From positions 98,256 to 162,255 of the forward strand of contig NZ_LNNH01000029.1 in NCBI RefSeq assembly GCF_001542915.1: a stretch of 64,000 bases of DNA. The letters are read 5' to 3'. Source of the stretch: Peribacillus simplex. Its GTDB lineage: Bacteria > Bacillota > Bacilli > Bacillales > DSM-1321. The notes beneath the pieces are model-generated. The model made no database searches. It was not told the origin of the DNA and saw nothing but the letters and a program-made list of their open reading frames with translations. This document shows positions 43,544-51,873 of this stretch, piece after piece. The position numbers were made by a program, and so were the translations under genes. Each line of letters starts with the position of its first letter. The first letter of the stretch is position 1.

Positions 43544-43741
43544 ACTTTCATCCTTCCTTTCGCTAACTTACTTTTCCCTATCATAATATCCAATCCCCTT
43601 CACTTCAAACGCTGGCTTCCGTGGTTCTCTACAATCTGGGGACCCATTATATTTTTGAAGTGGCCTTGAATGATGTATGATAAAAGAAACGACAAGAATG
43701 AATCAGGCCCGCAAAGTAAACAATTCACGGAGGGATGAAAA

Positions 43742-44044
43742 ATGGACTTATTAAAAAATGTGTTCTCTTTAGGTTTGGGAGCTGCCGCTGCTACGAAGGA
43801 ACAAATTGAAAAAGCAGTGGACTCGCTTGTGAAAAAAGGCGATATCAGTAAAGAAGACTCCAAGGTTCTGATTAAGCAGTGGGTGGAAAAAGGGGAACAA
43901 GCACAAAAACAACTGGATGAATCCGTCAAGCTTAAAGTCAATCAAGCAATCAACGGACTAAACTTAGCAACGAAAGAAGAAGTTCGGGAATTGGAGCGTC
44001 GCATTACCATTTTAGAGCAACAAAACCAAAAGACACAACCATGA
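43742..44044 (+). CDS. Phasin-like coiled-coil protein
   Basis: A 100-aa helical protein: 'MDLLKNVFSLGLGAAAATKEQIEK' at the start resembles phasin/granule-associated proteins, followed by a long amphipathic heptad region and a C-terminal 'ELERRITILEQQNQ' coiled coil. It starts a two-gene unit with an AarF-type kinase (15 nt gap). ATG follows GGAGGGATGA. A partner or scaffold role for the kinase is inference. Confidence 0.82.
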   Translation: MDLLKNVFSLGLGAAAATKEQIEKAVDSLVKKGDISKEDSKVLIKQWVEKGEQAQKQLDESVKLKVNQAINGLNLATKEEVRELERRITILEQQNQKTQP

Positions 44045-44059
44045 CCTGGAGGTACTTGA

Positions 44060-45730
44060 ATGTTTGGCAAACGACTGAAACACGCACATCGTTACCAAGA
44101 AATCATTAATGCCTTTTTGAAAAATGGCTTTGGATACTTCATCTACCGTCTCGGGTTATCGGAAAGCAAGGCAGCATCGAACCTCCAGCCCGATGAAAAC
44201 CTGAACCTCCGCTCGATTGGTGAGCGGTTGCAGACGATATTACAAAGCCTTGGTCCCACTTTCATTAAACTTGGACAGATTGCAAGCACTCGGCGTGATT
44301 TCGTTCCGGAAGAAATTGTCCGCGAACTGGAAAAACTGCAGGACCAGGTTACCCCCTTTCCTTTTGATAAGGTACGCAAAATAGTTGAAGCAGAATTGGG
44401 TGACTCTTTGGAAAACCTTTTTCTTGAATTCCAACAAAAACCGCTTGCAACCGCATCGATTGGACAGGTACATGCTGCACGGCTTCCGTCACAGGAAGTC
44501 GTAGCGATCAAAGTCCAGCGTCCCGATATTTTGCCGAAAGTGGAAACGGATTTGGAAATCCTCGATGATTTGGCAAGACTGATGGAAGCGCGCATTTCCT
44601 GGGCAAGGCGCTACCAAATCAGGAAAATGATTGATGAATTCGCTAAATCACTTCGCGCAGAACTCGATTATAATGCAGAGGGCCGCAATGGGGAGAGAAT
44701 AGCCAAGCAATTCAATCATGATCAAGGCCTGAAGATACCAAGAATTCATTGGGAGTATTCGACGAAAAGAATCCTGACGATGGATTTCATCCAGGGAATT
44801 AAGATCAATCACTATAAACAGCTTGATGAGGAAGGGTATGATCGACGGATAATCGCTGAAAGATTAGCGAATTCACTGCTTCAGCAAATTTTGATCGATG
44901 GTTTTTACCACGGTGATCCCCACCCTGGCAATATCATCATTTTGCCAGGGAATGTCGTCACACTCATGGATTTTGGAATGGTGGGACGATTGGAGGACGA
45001 TATGAAGTATCAATTTGCCTCGCTTGTCATCAATCTGAAACGAGGAAGCACCAATGGACTGATCAAAACGCTTGCCGACATGGGGCTTCTGACGGACGAA
45101 ACCGATATGGCTTCATTAAGGGCGGATATCGATGAACTGCGAAATAAATATTACGATATCCCATTAAGTCAAATCAGCTTAGGCGGAGCGGTCAATGATC
45201 TGTTCACTGTTGCCAATCGGCATCATATCCAAATCCCCCCGGAATTCACCATGCTCGGTAAGGCTTTACTTACGATGGAGGCCATAGTCGAGGAGCTGGA
45301 TCCGCATTTCAGCATCATGAAAGCAGCCGAACCTTTTGGACAAAGGCTTTTCAAGGAACGCTACAATCCAAAAAACATCGCAAGGAATACGTGGAACCAA
45401 TTCATCGAATCGGCTGAGGCGATGGCTGAACTTCCGAAGGATATCAAGGAAGTAACGGGGATCATCAAAAAAGGAAAATTGCGCTTGGATATCAACATAC
45501 CTGAGCTTCAGGTTTTTTTACATAAGCTTGATCAAATCTCGAACCGCCTTTCCTTCAGTATTATCCTGCTTGCCTTCAGCATCATCATGGTCGGTCTTAT
45601 CATCGGTTCGGCGATAGGCGGGGAAACGCTGCTACTCTGGAAAATCCCGGTGATCGAAATTGGATTTGTCGTTGCCACCTTGATGTTTTTGCTCATGCTT
45701 TACACCATTTTCAGATCGGGGAAAATGTAA
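44060..45730 (+). CDS. AarF/UbiB (ABC1) atypical kinase-like protein
   Basis: A 556-aa UbiB-family protein. Landmarks: 'FIKLGQIASTRRD' (the KxGQ motif, about residue 73), the Ala-rich loop 'PLATASIGQVHAARL' (about 133), 'VAIKVQRP' (Lys) and 'HGDPHPGNI' (about 287) with the metal-binding 'MDFGMVG'. Two transmembrane helices lie near the C-terminus (about 492-515 and 525-550). UbiB proteins are ATPases linked to isoprenoid-lipid or quinone metabolism; the substrate here is unknown. Operon with the phasin-like gene; terminator at 45738. Confidence 0.93.
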   Translation: MFGKRLKHAHRYQEIINAFLKNGFGYFIYRLGLSESKAASNLQPDENLNLRSIGERLQTILQSLGPTFIKLGQIASTRRDFVPEEIVRELEKLQDQVTPFPFDKVRKIVEAELGDSLENLFLEFQQKPLATASIGQVHAARLPSQEVVAIKVQRPDILPKVETDLEILDDLARLMEARISWARRYQIRKMIDEFAKSLRAELDYNAEGRNGERIAKQFNHDQGLKIPRIHWEYSTKRILTMDFIQGIKINHYKQLDEEGYDRRIIAERLANSLLQQILIDGFYHGDPHPGNIIILPGNVVTLMDFGMVGRLEDDMKYQFASLVINLKRGSTNGLIKTLADMGLLTDETDMASLRADIDELRNKYYDIPLSQISLGGAVNDLFTVANRHHIQIPPEFTMLGKALLTMEAIVEELDPHFSIMKAAEPFGQRLFKERYNPKNIARNTWNQFIESAEAMAELPKDIKEVTGIIKKGKLRLDINIPELQVFLHKLDQISNRLSFSIILLAFSIIMVGLIIGSAIGGETLLLWKIPVIEIGFVVATLMFLLMLYTIFRSGKM

Positions 45731-45737
45731 TCGTACA

Positions 45738-45778
45738 AAAAAAGAGCAAAACCCTTGATTTTGGGTTTTGCTTTTTCC
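45738..45778. terminator. Bidirectional terminator
   Basis: Stem AGCAAAACCC (45745-45754) with GGGTTTTGCT (45763-45772), flanked by A7 and T5; between the convergent AarF and catalase-like genes. Confidence 0.9.
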
Positions 45779-45780
45779 AT

Positions 45781-46713
45781 TCATTGGCCATGTGTGCGCC
45801 GCTCATACGAAACGGCATAAGCGCGATGGCGAAAATGCAGGATCGGATCATTCGAACACTCAATTCCTTCAGGGGTATTGGTTGGATCGAACAGCAAATG
45901 ATCTGCAGTCGTGTCCACCTTATCAGTGATCATTAAATGCCCGACCGTGATTACCTGTGTGCCTTCCGACCAAGCGATGGTCGGATCGTCAGCTGGGTCA
46001 TTTTCGCCTCCAATTTGAATGTTCAATTTAAAACCTACTGGTCCCTGCTTAAGCCTTTCTTCCATTTCTTCTTTCAAATAATCTGCAGGGTGCTCGGCTG
46101 CCTCCTTTTTCTCCAGCATGCTGAGTCCGGAATCCGGCACCCATTCATACTTGATGGCCTGACGCCTTCCTTCTGCGTTCATGAGGTAGAAAGCATGTAT
46201 CGAGTAATATTGACACGTTGCGAAACTTGCCGGAGAACGCATTTCCTTAAGCATTTGCAGGCCTGCCTTACTCTCCGGGTATTTCAACAAAATACCCCCC
46301 AATTCTTTCAGATTGGGAAAACCGTCTTTTGCAGATTTGATGAAGTGAGCAATCTCGACGAAAGCTTCAGGTGTTTTCGCAAAGAAGAGCGGAATGGTCA
46401 CCGCAATGAGGTCAGTTTCCTCTCCACCTGGCAATCGAAACTTGACGGCCATGCCCTTTACAGGTGAATCGGCATCAGGATGGGTCGGGACCGGTGAGCT
46501 ATTCGAAAACCGAATGACCGCAGGCACGGCTTCATCCTGAAGATGGGCAGCCACCGTTAACGGCGAAGCTTTTCCGTTCGGGGTAAAAACCCCCTTATAC
46601 ACATATCCCCTCGCATGTGCCCGACGGTAGCCTGGATATGTTCCAACTACTTTTTCAATCGCATCCACTGCTTCACTGGCTAGTTCAGGTTTTAAGCTCT
46701 CGTTTCCCTCCAT
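45781..46713 (-). CDS. Catalase-family heme peroxidase (SrpA-like)
   Basis: A 310-aa small catalase-related protein, shorter than classical catalases (about 480 aa) and like SrpA or the catalase-fold peroxidases. The distal His is in 'RRAHARGY' (about 34), Asn in 'RFSNSS' (about 71) and the heme-ligand Tyr in 'FRHRAYAVSYERR' near residue 300. It probably acts on peroxide or as a peroxidase with an organic donor. No signal peptide. Neighbour of glutathione peroxidase, consistent with oxidative-stress function. Confidence 0.88.
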   Translation of the reverse strand: MEGNESLKPELASEAVDAIEKVVGTYPGYRRAHARGYVYKGVFTPNGKASPLTVAAHLQDEAVPAVIRFSNSSPVPTHPDADSPVKGMAVKFRLPGGEETDLIAVTIPLFFAKTPEAFVEIAHFIKSAKDGFPNLKELGGILLKYPESKAGLQMLKEMRSPASFATCQYYSIHAFYLMNAEGRRQAIKYEWVPDSGLSMLEKKEAAEHPADYLKEEMEERLKQGPVGFKLNIQIGGENDPADDPTIAWSEGTQVITVGHLMITDKVDTTADHLLFDPTNTPEGIECSNDPILHFRHRAYAVSYERRTHGQ

Positions 46714-46830
46714 TACATGTCACCCCATCTTTTTAAATTCATTATTACCTGTACCCATTAATTCATAAGCCTATTCAAGGAAAACTTGCATTCAAATGAT
46801 TTTCACGGAGGAACGGACAATTTCCAACCT

Positions 46831-46882
46831 AAAAAAATATCCCGTTCATGTTGGTTTTGTACCTGACATGTACGGGATATTT
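46831..46882 (-). terminator. Terminator of the glutathione peroxidase gene
   Basis: An 11-bp stem AAATATCCCGT (46835-46845) with ACGGGATATTT (46872-46882), with T-run TTTTTTT on the minus strand beyond 46837. Confidence 0.8.
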
Positions 46883-46939
46883 CTAGTTTATCTTTAGCTT
46901 GTCGTCGTATAAAATCCAGATTCAGTTACATACCAAGGT

Positions 46940-47482
46940 CTATAAAAGCGTTTCAATATCCCGTTCCATTTCAAAAGGTGCTTCGATTGATTCAAAGCGC
47001 TTCACGACATTACCATCACGATCGATCAAAAATTTAGTGAAGTTCCACTTAATTGAATCATCTATCAAGAATTCCGGATGTTCCGTTTGCAGCATCGCCT
47101 GCAGCATTTTCCCGCCAGGTTTATTGTCAAGTCCAGTAAATGGGGCTTGATCGGTTAAATATTGAAATAAAGGGTGTGCCTGGCTTCCTCTTACATCGAC
47201 TTTATTGAACAGAGGGAAGCTAACGCCATAATTCAATTGGCAAAACGTCTCTACTTCTTCATTTTGCCCAGGTTCTTGACCACCGAACTGATTGCATGGA
47301 AAGCCTAAAATATTGAGGCCTTTATCTTTATATCGATCATAAAGCTTTTGAAGATCTTCATATTGCGGAGTGAAACCACATTCACTTGCCGTATTGACCA
47401 CAATGAGAACCTGTCCTTTATATTGTTCCAAAGAAACTTCCTTGCCATTGATCCGCTCTGCTGAAAAATCATATATGCCCAC
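46940..47482 (-). CDS. Glutathione peroxidase family (thioredoxin-dependent peroxidase)
   Basis: A 180-aa GPx-fold enzyme that reduces hydroperoxides, likely with thioredoxin or bacillithiol since Bacillaceae lack glutathione. The peroxidatic Cys is in '[12 protein letters not shown]' (C35), the Gln in '[12 protein letters not shown]' (about 65) and the Trp in 'WNFTKFLID' (about 150) complete the triad; a second Cys in 'ETFCQLNYG' could be resolving. B. subtilis BsaA is the related protein. ATG is preceded by AAGGAGG-like sequence (GGAGGAATG). Confidence 0.95.
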   Translation of the reverse strand: MGIYDFSAERINGKEVSLEQYKGQVLIVVNTASECGFTPQYEDLQKLYDRYKDKGLNILGFPCNQFGGQEPGQNEEVETFCQLNYGVSFPLFNKVDVRGSQAHPLFQYLTDQAPFTGLDNKPGGKMLQAMLQTEHPEFLIDDSIKWNFTKFLIDRDGNVVKRFESIEAPFEMERDIETLL

Positions 47483-47592
47483 GCTTCATTCCTCCTTATG
47501 TCTTGCTCAGGAATTATACGGTAAATAATTAGCGAAAAAAAGGAATATGCTCAATGAACCAAGACTTATGACCCTGTTTTGATCATTTCATG

Positions 47593-47907
47593 TCAATCCA
47601 CATGAACGGCAGTGCCATAGGCGATGATTTCACAAGTGTTCTGCATGATAGCTGAAGTTTCCAAACGCATGGCCACAATGGCATTCGCCCCTCTTTCCTT
47701 CGCTTCTTCCACCATCCTGCCAATTGCTTTTTGCCTCGCCTCTTTCATCATTTCGGTATACTCATTGATTTCGCCACCGACAATGGTTCTTAATCCAGCA
47801 AGGATATCTTTTCCGATATGTTTGGATTGAACACAGTTTCCCTTAACAAGCCCCTTTAAATCTTTGATTTCTTTACCAGGAACAGTATTAGTAGTCACGA
47901 TAATCAT
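47593..47907 (-). CDS. YbjQ (UPF0145) family protein
   Basis: A 104-aa protein of the YbjQ family ('heavy-metal-binding domain' class), which forms pentameric beta-alpha rings. Family stretches 'VTTNTVPGKEI', 'EYTEMMKEARQKAIGRM' and 'GANAIVAMRLETS' are present. ATG at 47907 sits 7-9 nt after GGAAGAGG; the gene overlaps the 3' end of the YxlD-like gene by about 20 nt, so it is part of the sigY unit. Confidence 0.88.
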   Translation of the reverse strand: MIIVTTNTVPGKEIKDLKGLVKGNCVQSKHIGKDILAGLRTIVGGEINEYTEMMKEARQKAIGRMVEEAKERGANAIVAMRLETSAIMQNTCEIIAYGTAVHVD

Positions 47908-48106
47908 ATAGTTCATCCTCTTCCTTTTTTCTGATTTTCTTAACGATCATATAAAAAATGATCGGGAACGGGGCTTGAATCAACCCAAGAATCCCCCACA
48001 TCCATTGGTTGAAGCCATTCTTCCTGGCATCGATGAATAGAAAAATGCTTTGGGTCAGTAAAATCAGCCCACAGACCATCAAGGCAAATATCTCAAGATT
48101 ACTCAT
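47888..48106 (-). CDS. yxlD: YxlD-like membrane protein of the SigY module
   Basis: A 72-aa protein with two transmembrane helices ('MSNLEIFALMVCGLILLTQ' and 'WGILGLIQAPFPIIFYMIV') and an acidic C-terminal tail. In B. subtilis YxlD is encoded after sigY and yxlC and takes part in restraining SigY. It overlaps the YxlC-like gene by 8 nt. The symbol is by position and topology. Confidence 0.7.
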   Translation of the reverse strand: MSNLEIFALMVCGLILLTQSIFLFIDARKNGFNQWMWGILGLIQAPFPIIFYMIVKKIRKKEEDELYDYRDY

Positions 48107-48446
48107 GACTCACCTTCACCTTCCTTTTCACATGTACCGTATAGCAACAAATGAACACCACGGTCAGCACCTGGAGCATTATGAACATTACCGGCTGAAG
48201 GTACAGCGCCAAAAACAGGAAAGATAGGATGACTGCAGCGGTTATTGTAAAGATAAGCAGTTCTCGCAGCCGCCTATTTTTAGTCTCTGCACGCTGAATT
48301 TTAATTTTCTCTTCAAAAAACGACGGATGTGGAATCTCAAAAGATATCGACTCATCAAAATTCTCCAGGCTCCTATTCAATTGGTCGACAACAACAAGAT
48401 CATTCTTGGCTGAGTGTTTTGGATATCCTGACTGATCCTTCTTCAT
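48099..48446 (-). CDS. yxlC: YxlC-like putative anti-sigma factor
   Basis: A 115-aa protein: a cytosolic N-terminal half with 'QLNRSLENFDESISFEIPHPSFFEEKI' and two transmembrane helices at about 65-83 and 87-107. It lies between sigY and the YxlD-like gene and overlaps both, as B. subtilis yxlC does. A role as membrane anti-sigma factor is inferred from the module. GGAGC ribosome site, 9 nt spacing. Confidence 0.75.
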   Translation of the reverse strand: MKKDQSGYPKHSAKNDLVVVDQLNRSLENFDESISFEIPHPSFFEEKIKIQRAETKNRRLRELLIFTITAAVILSFLFLALYLQPVMFIMLQVLTVVFICCYTVHVKRKVKVSHE

Positions 48447-48963
48447 TCGGTGCCAGCTCCTTTCTTATGGTTTTGATGCCCTTATGGACACGGGATTTTA
48501 CCGTCCCTTCCGGAATGCTGATTATCGCGCCTATTTCTTCGTAAGAAAAACCATAGTAATGCTTCAATATGACAGGAACCCGTAAACCATCGTTCAACTG
48601 TCCTAACGCTTCCAACACATCATCCCATACTTGGTTATTGCTTTGTGCCTCCCATTTCAGCTTGCGTAGTGACTGCTCTTGTTTCAACCAATTCAATTCA
48701 CGTTTCCTCCTGCGTTGCTGATCCAAATATAGCCGTGTTGCTATGGAAATCAACCAAGTGGAAAATTTGGAAGTCCCCTTGAACCTTGAAAGATTCTCGA
48801 TGGCCTTCGAATAGGTCTCCTGAACCAAGTCCTCTGCATTTTGGCGATTATAGGTCAATTTCAATAAATATTTAAGCAGAAAAGGATAGGAACTTTGAAA
48901 CAATTCCGCCAAAGCTCCGTCATCCCCATTTTTTGCCGCTTTAACCAGATTTTTTTCGCCCAT
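48400..48963 (-). CDS. sigY: ECF-type RNA polymerase sigma factor, SigY-like
   Basis: A 187-aa sigma-70 family ECF factor with regions 2 and 4: 'NRQNAEDLVQETYSKAIENLSRF' (region 2.2), 'FSTWLISIATRLYLDQQRRRKRE' (region 2.4) and 'FSYEEIGAIISIPEGTVKSRVHKGIKTI' (region 4.2 HTH). It resembles B. subtilis SigY. The start is set at ATG 48963, 7 nt after GGGTGA; ATG 48984 is a less likely start. It is followed by yxlC and yxlD equivalents. An ECF-type promoter lies upstream, so it may be autoregulated. Confidence 0.85.
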   Translation of the reverse strand: MGEKNLVKAAKNGDDGALAELFQSSYPFLLKYLLKLTYNRQNAEDLVQETYSKAIENLSRFKGTSKFSTWLISIATRLYLDQQRRRKRELNWLKQEQSLRKLKWEAQSNNQVWDDVLEALGQLNDGLRVPVILKHYYGFSYEEIGAIISIPEGTVKSRVHKGIKTIRKELAPNEEGSVRISKTLSQE

Positions 48964-49006
48964 CCATTGATCACCCACTCTCATTTCCCAACCTTTATAT
49001 TTATTT

Positions 49007-49032
49007 GACGTTTGGAATGAAGGATTCGTTCA
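49007..49032 (-). promoter_or_regulatory. Candidate ECF (SigY-type) autoregulatory promoter
   Basis: On the minus strand TGAACG (49032-49027), 16 bp, CGTC (49010-49007), the pattern of SigY/SigM/SigW-like ECF promoters, about 45 nt upstream of the sigY start. Confidence 0.6.
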
Positions 49033-49049
49033 CAAGCGATGAAAAAAAT

Positions 49050-49481
49050 CTATCTTTCATGCTTCCGCTCAACTTCAGAGAGGATCACATGTGTCACCGT
49101 TGCTGCAAAGGGAATGGTTTGATTAATGAATTCCTCCACTTTTTCCAGACTCTCACTGCGAATTTTGAGCATAAAGCAGGCTTGCCCGGCAATTCGATAG
49201 CAAAAATTAACATTCGGCAGCTTGGAAATATACATTTTGAATTTTTCATATTCCCCATTTTTTATCGTTGCTTCCACGATACACTCAATCGGAAAACCGA
49301 TCTTTTTGTGGTCAATTTCGGCAACGTATCCCTTAATGATGCCGAACGACTCCATTTGCCGGACCCGTTCGGTAACAGTGGGAGCGGAAAGTCCTACCTT
49401 CTTTGCCAATTCCCTCATTGAGACCCGGCTATTCAACGTTAATTCAGCAAGGATGTCCCTATCTTTATCATCAATTTTCAT
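49050..49481 (-). CDS. Lrp/AsnC-family regulator
   Basis: A 143-aa regulator with an N-terminal helix-turn-helix ('SMRELAKKVGLSAPTVTERVRQME', about 21-44) and a C-terminal RAM ligand-binding domain. It probably responds to an amino acid. ATG at 49481 is the first Met after GGAG, although spacing (12 nt) is long. Divergent from the frameshifted AhpD-like gene, so it may control it. Confidence 0.88.
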   Translation of the reverse strand: MKIDDKDRDILAELTLNSRVSMRELAKKVGLSAPTVTERVRQMESFGIIKGYVAEIDHKKIGFPIECIVEATIKNGEYEKFKMYISKLPNVNFCYRIAGQACFMLKIRSESLEKVEEFINQTIPFAATVTHVILSEVERKHER

Positions 49482-49599
49482 TCGAATAACATTCTCCTTC
49501 TTTTCCTTACATTCAATAAACATTGAATAGATATACTTTGCGAACGCAATTAAAAATGCTCGTTTTTTATATTAAGATTATCTCAAAGGAGTAATGAAC

Positions 49600-49997
49600 A
49601 TGACAAGAATAAAAAATTCGGAGCTTGGGTCCAGTCCCTTTCAGCGGTTATTTCATTCCGAAGAGATTTTGCAAAAATGGTCAGACCTTTCAGAGAGTGT
49701 GTGTGCAGATGGGAAACTATCGAAGGAATTAAAGGAAAATGTCAGGAGGGTCCTGGCCTTGGGCAACGGCTGTTCTTACTGTCAGGCAAAAGGTACTCCA
49801 CTAAAGCCAAGCGAAGTAAAAGAAAGCTATGCGATTGGGTTTGCAGAAGTATTCCTAACCCAGCGTGAAAAACGGGGGATCCATTTTTCCACGTTTTGAA
49901 AGAAGCGCTTACGGATGAAGAAATTTCGGAACTATTGGCCTTCATTTGTTTTACTACCGCCCAGCAATATTTCGGGGCACTGATGAACTTGAAGTGA
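49600..49997 (+). pseudogene. Frameshifted AhpD-like / carboxymuconolactone decarboxylase family gene
   Basis: The first frame starts at ATG 49600 (8 nt after AAAGGAG) and carries the family's 'LALGNGCSYCQAKGTP' with the CxxC redox pair, then stops at 49899. Continuing the protein needs a one-base shift near the G5/T5 runs at about 49875-49889: the next frame then reads 'HVLKEALTDEEISELLAF' and 'TTAQQYFGALMNLK', typical of the family's C-terminus, to a stop at 49995-49997. A homopolymer sequencing error or a genuine disruption could explain it. Confidence 0.75.
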
Positions 49998-50000
49998 CAC

Positions 50001-50036
50001 CAAAAAGGAACAGTGGACCTGCACTGTTCCTTTTTG
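50001..50036. terminator. Bidirectional terminator
   Basis: A perfect 15-bp stem CAAAAAGGAACAGTG (50001-50015) with its complement at 50022-50036; A- and T-runs serve both strands. Confidence 0.9.
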
Positions 50037-50080
50037 ACGTCTTTCTTACGCCAAGTGCTGCATCATGGCTGGCGACCTTA

Positions 50081-50524
50081 TCATTCACTGACCTTTGGAA
50101 GGATGGAACGCGAAGGTACAGGGGATGTCAAGACTATGGAAGTATTCAGGTGGCCATAGGGTATCAATCGATCGATAAGTAATCTCATGCTGTCCATATC
50201 AGCTAAAGCCGCCTTAAGAAAATACCCCACTGTCCCCGTTACGCGATGGCATTCGATAATATCCAAATCATTTATCACTAATTGCTCGAAATCGGAAACG
50301 GAAACCTTAAGTTCACTCACTTGAATGAACACGAGCACCGCTCTTCCGATTGCGGTCGGTGAAACCCTTGCACTGAAACCCTCGATGATTCCCTTTTCCT
50401 GGAGGCGATACATGCGTTCAGAAATGCTTGGTCGACTTAAGGCCAATTTCTTTGATAGTTCACTTATCGTCATCCTTCCATTCATTTGTAAAAGCTCCAG
50501 TAAACTGACATCTATTTCATCCAT
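50081..50524 (-). CDS. Lrp/AsnC-family regulator
   Basis: A 147-aa regulator with HTH 'TISELSKKLALSRPSISERMYRLQE' (about 19-43) and a RAM-type C-terminal domain. ATG at 50524 follows AAGGCGGT. Divergent from hisC (171 nt between the start codons), and likely an amino-acid-responsive regulator of that gene or of the amino-acid permease. The target is inference. Confidence 0.88.
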   Translation of the reverse strand: MDEIDVSLLELLQMNGRMTISELSKKLALSRPSISERMYRLQEKGIIEGFSARVSPTAIGRAVLVFIQVSELKVSVSDFEQLVINDLDIIECHRVTGTVGYFLKAALADMDSMRLLIDRLIPYGHLNTSIVLTSPVPSRSILPKVSE

Positions 50525-50619
50525 GAAACGACCGCCTTTCATAATGAAGGATTATAAGGCTATATTTCTTTAATATGGTGGATGGAAAGCTGTAAATACG
50601 TTCTTTTTTGTATGTAATT

Positions 50620-50647
50620 TTGACAGTTAATATTCTATCATTAAAAT
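50620..50647 (+). promoter_or_regulatory. Promoter of hisC
   Basis: Consensus -35 TTGACA (50620-50625), 16-bp spacer, -10 TAAAAT (50642-50647), 49 nt before the TTG start. Confidence 0.7.
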
Positions 50648-50695
50648 TACCATAGAAAAAGAAAATTCAGAATCATATAAAAGGAGGAACCTGCA

Positions 50696-51808
50696 TTGAC
50701 CTATAGTAAAATCCCGGTGCGAAAAAAGATTGAGGAATTAAGTCCTTATGTATCCGGTAAACCGATTGAAGAAGTGCAACGCGAATTAGGCCTGGAAACA
50801 ATCGTCAAATTGGCCTCCAATGAGAATCCATACGGCTGCTCATCTCTAGCAAAGGAAGCCATGATCGTCGAAATGGAGCAAGCATCTCTTTACCCTGAAG
50901 GGATGGCCCCTTCATTAGCGGCAAAGCTAGCCAGGAAATTATCCATTAAACAAGATCAAATCATCTTGGGGAATGGATCGGATGAAGTGATTCGCCTATT
51001 GACAAGAACGTATATCCAAGCAAAGGATGAGGTCATCATGGCTGATGTTACCTTTCCGCGCTATGAAACGAATGTTTTGATCGACGGCGGTACGCCTGTC
51101 AAGATCCCTCTCATGAATGGCGTGCATGACCTTCAGCGGATGTATGACGCCATAACGGAAAATACGAAAATGATTTTTATTTGTAATCCCAATAATCCGA
51201 CAGGGACGATCGTTCAAAAGGAAAGGTTAAGAGCCTTTATCGAAAAAGTACCGAAACATATTTTACTGATCGTTGACGAAGCTTACTATGAGTATGTCAA
51301 TGATGAAGACTATTTGGAAACCTTGCCCCTTTTAAATGACCATGCAAATCTTGTCATCTTACGTACGTTTTCAAAAATTCATGGCTTGGCTGCATTAAGG
51401 ATCGGATACGGTATAATGAACGCCTCCATCATCCAAGAGCTCGTAAAAGTGAAAGAACCATTCAATACGAACCGGCTTGCACAGGCTGCAGCCTTCGCCT
51501 CATTGGACGACGATGCTTTCGTGGAGCAATGTGCCCGCAGGAACGAGGAAGGAAGAAGATATTTGGAAAACGAACTGAGCAGGATGGGTTTGGCATTCTT
51601 CCCTTCACATGCCAATTTCTTAATGATCAAGCTGAACCAGCCTGGCAAGGTTGTTTTCGAGAAGCTATTGACTTCCGGGGTCATCACCCGTTCCGGTCAT
51701 TTGCTTGGGTATGCGGATACGATCCGTGTGACCATCGGCACTCCGCTTGAAAATGAAAAGTTCATAACCTGCTTGCAAAATGCAACCAATGAAACGGCTG
51801 GCGTTTGA
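50696..51808 (+). CDS. hisC: Histidinol-phosphate / aromatic aminotransferase (HisC-like)
   Basis: A 370-aa PLP aminotransferase (fold type I): 'LASNENPYGCS' near residue 39, 'CNPNNPTG' (163-170), 'DEAYYEY' and the PLP lysine in 'TFSKIHGLA' (K227). It would transaminate histidinol-phosphate or aromatic 2-oxo acids. The start is TTG at 50696, 8 nt after AAGGAGG. It is not in a his operon; an Lrp regulator sits divergently and an amino-acid permease converges, which fits amino-acid catabolic or salvage use rather than histidine biosynthesis alone. Confidence 0.9.
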   Translation: MTYSKIPVRKKIEELSPYVSGKPIEEVQRELGLETIVKLASNENPYGCSSLAKEAMIVEMEQASLYPEGMAPSLAAKLARKLSIKQDQIILGNGSDEVIRLLTRTYIQAKDEVIMADVTFPRYETNVLIDGGTPVKIPLMNGVHDLQRMYDAITENTKMIFICNPNNPTGTIVQKERLRAFIEKVPKHILLIVDEAYYEYVNDEDYLETLPLLNDHANLVILRTFSKIHGLAALRIGYGIMNASIIQELVKVKEPFNTNRLAQAAAFASLDDDAFVEQCARRNEEGRRYLENELSRMGLAFFPSHANFLMIKLNQPGKVVFEKLLTSGVITRSGHLLGYADTIRVTIGTPLENEKFITCLQNATNETAGV

Positions 51809-51824
51809 CCTAAAAGGAAGGATA

Positions 51825-51866
51825 AAAAGATACGGCATGGTCGTTGTCGCCCATGCCGTATCTTTT
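51825..51866. terminator. Bidirectional terminator
   Basis: A 16-bp perfect stem AAAAGATACGGCATGG (51825-51840) with its complement at 51851-51866; between hisC and the convergent permease. Confidence 0.9.
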
Positions 51867-51873
51867 AGTGGAT

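Noticed and set aside
45937..46467. 176-codon ORF on the plus strand
   Set aside because: Antisense shadow of the catalase-like gene; no ribosome site and no family features.
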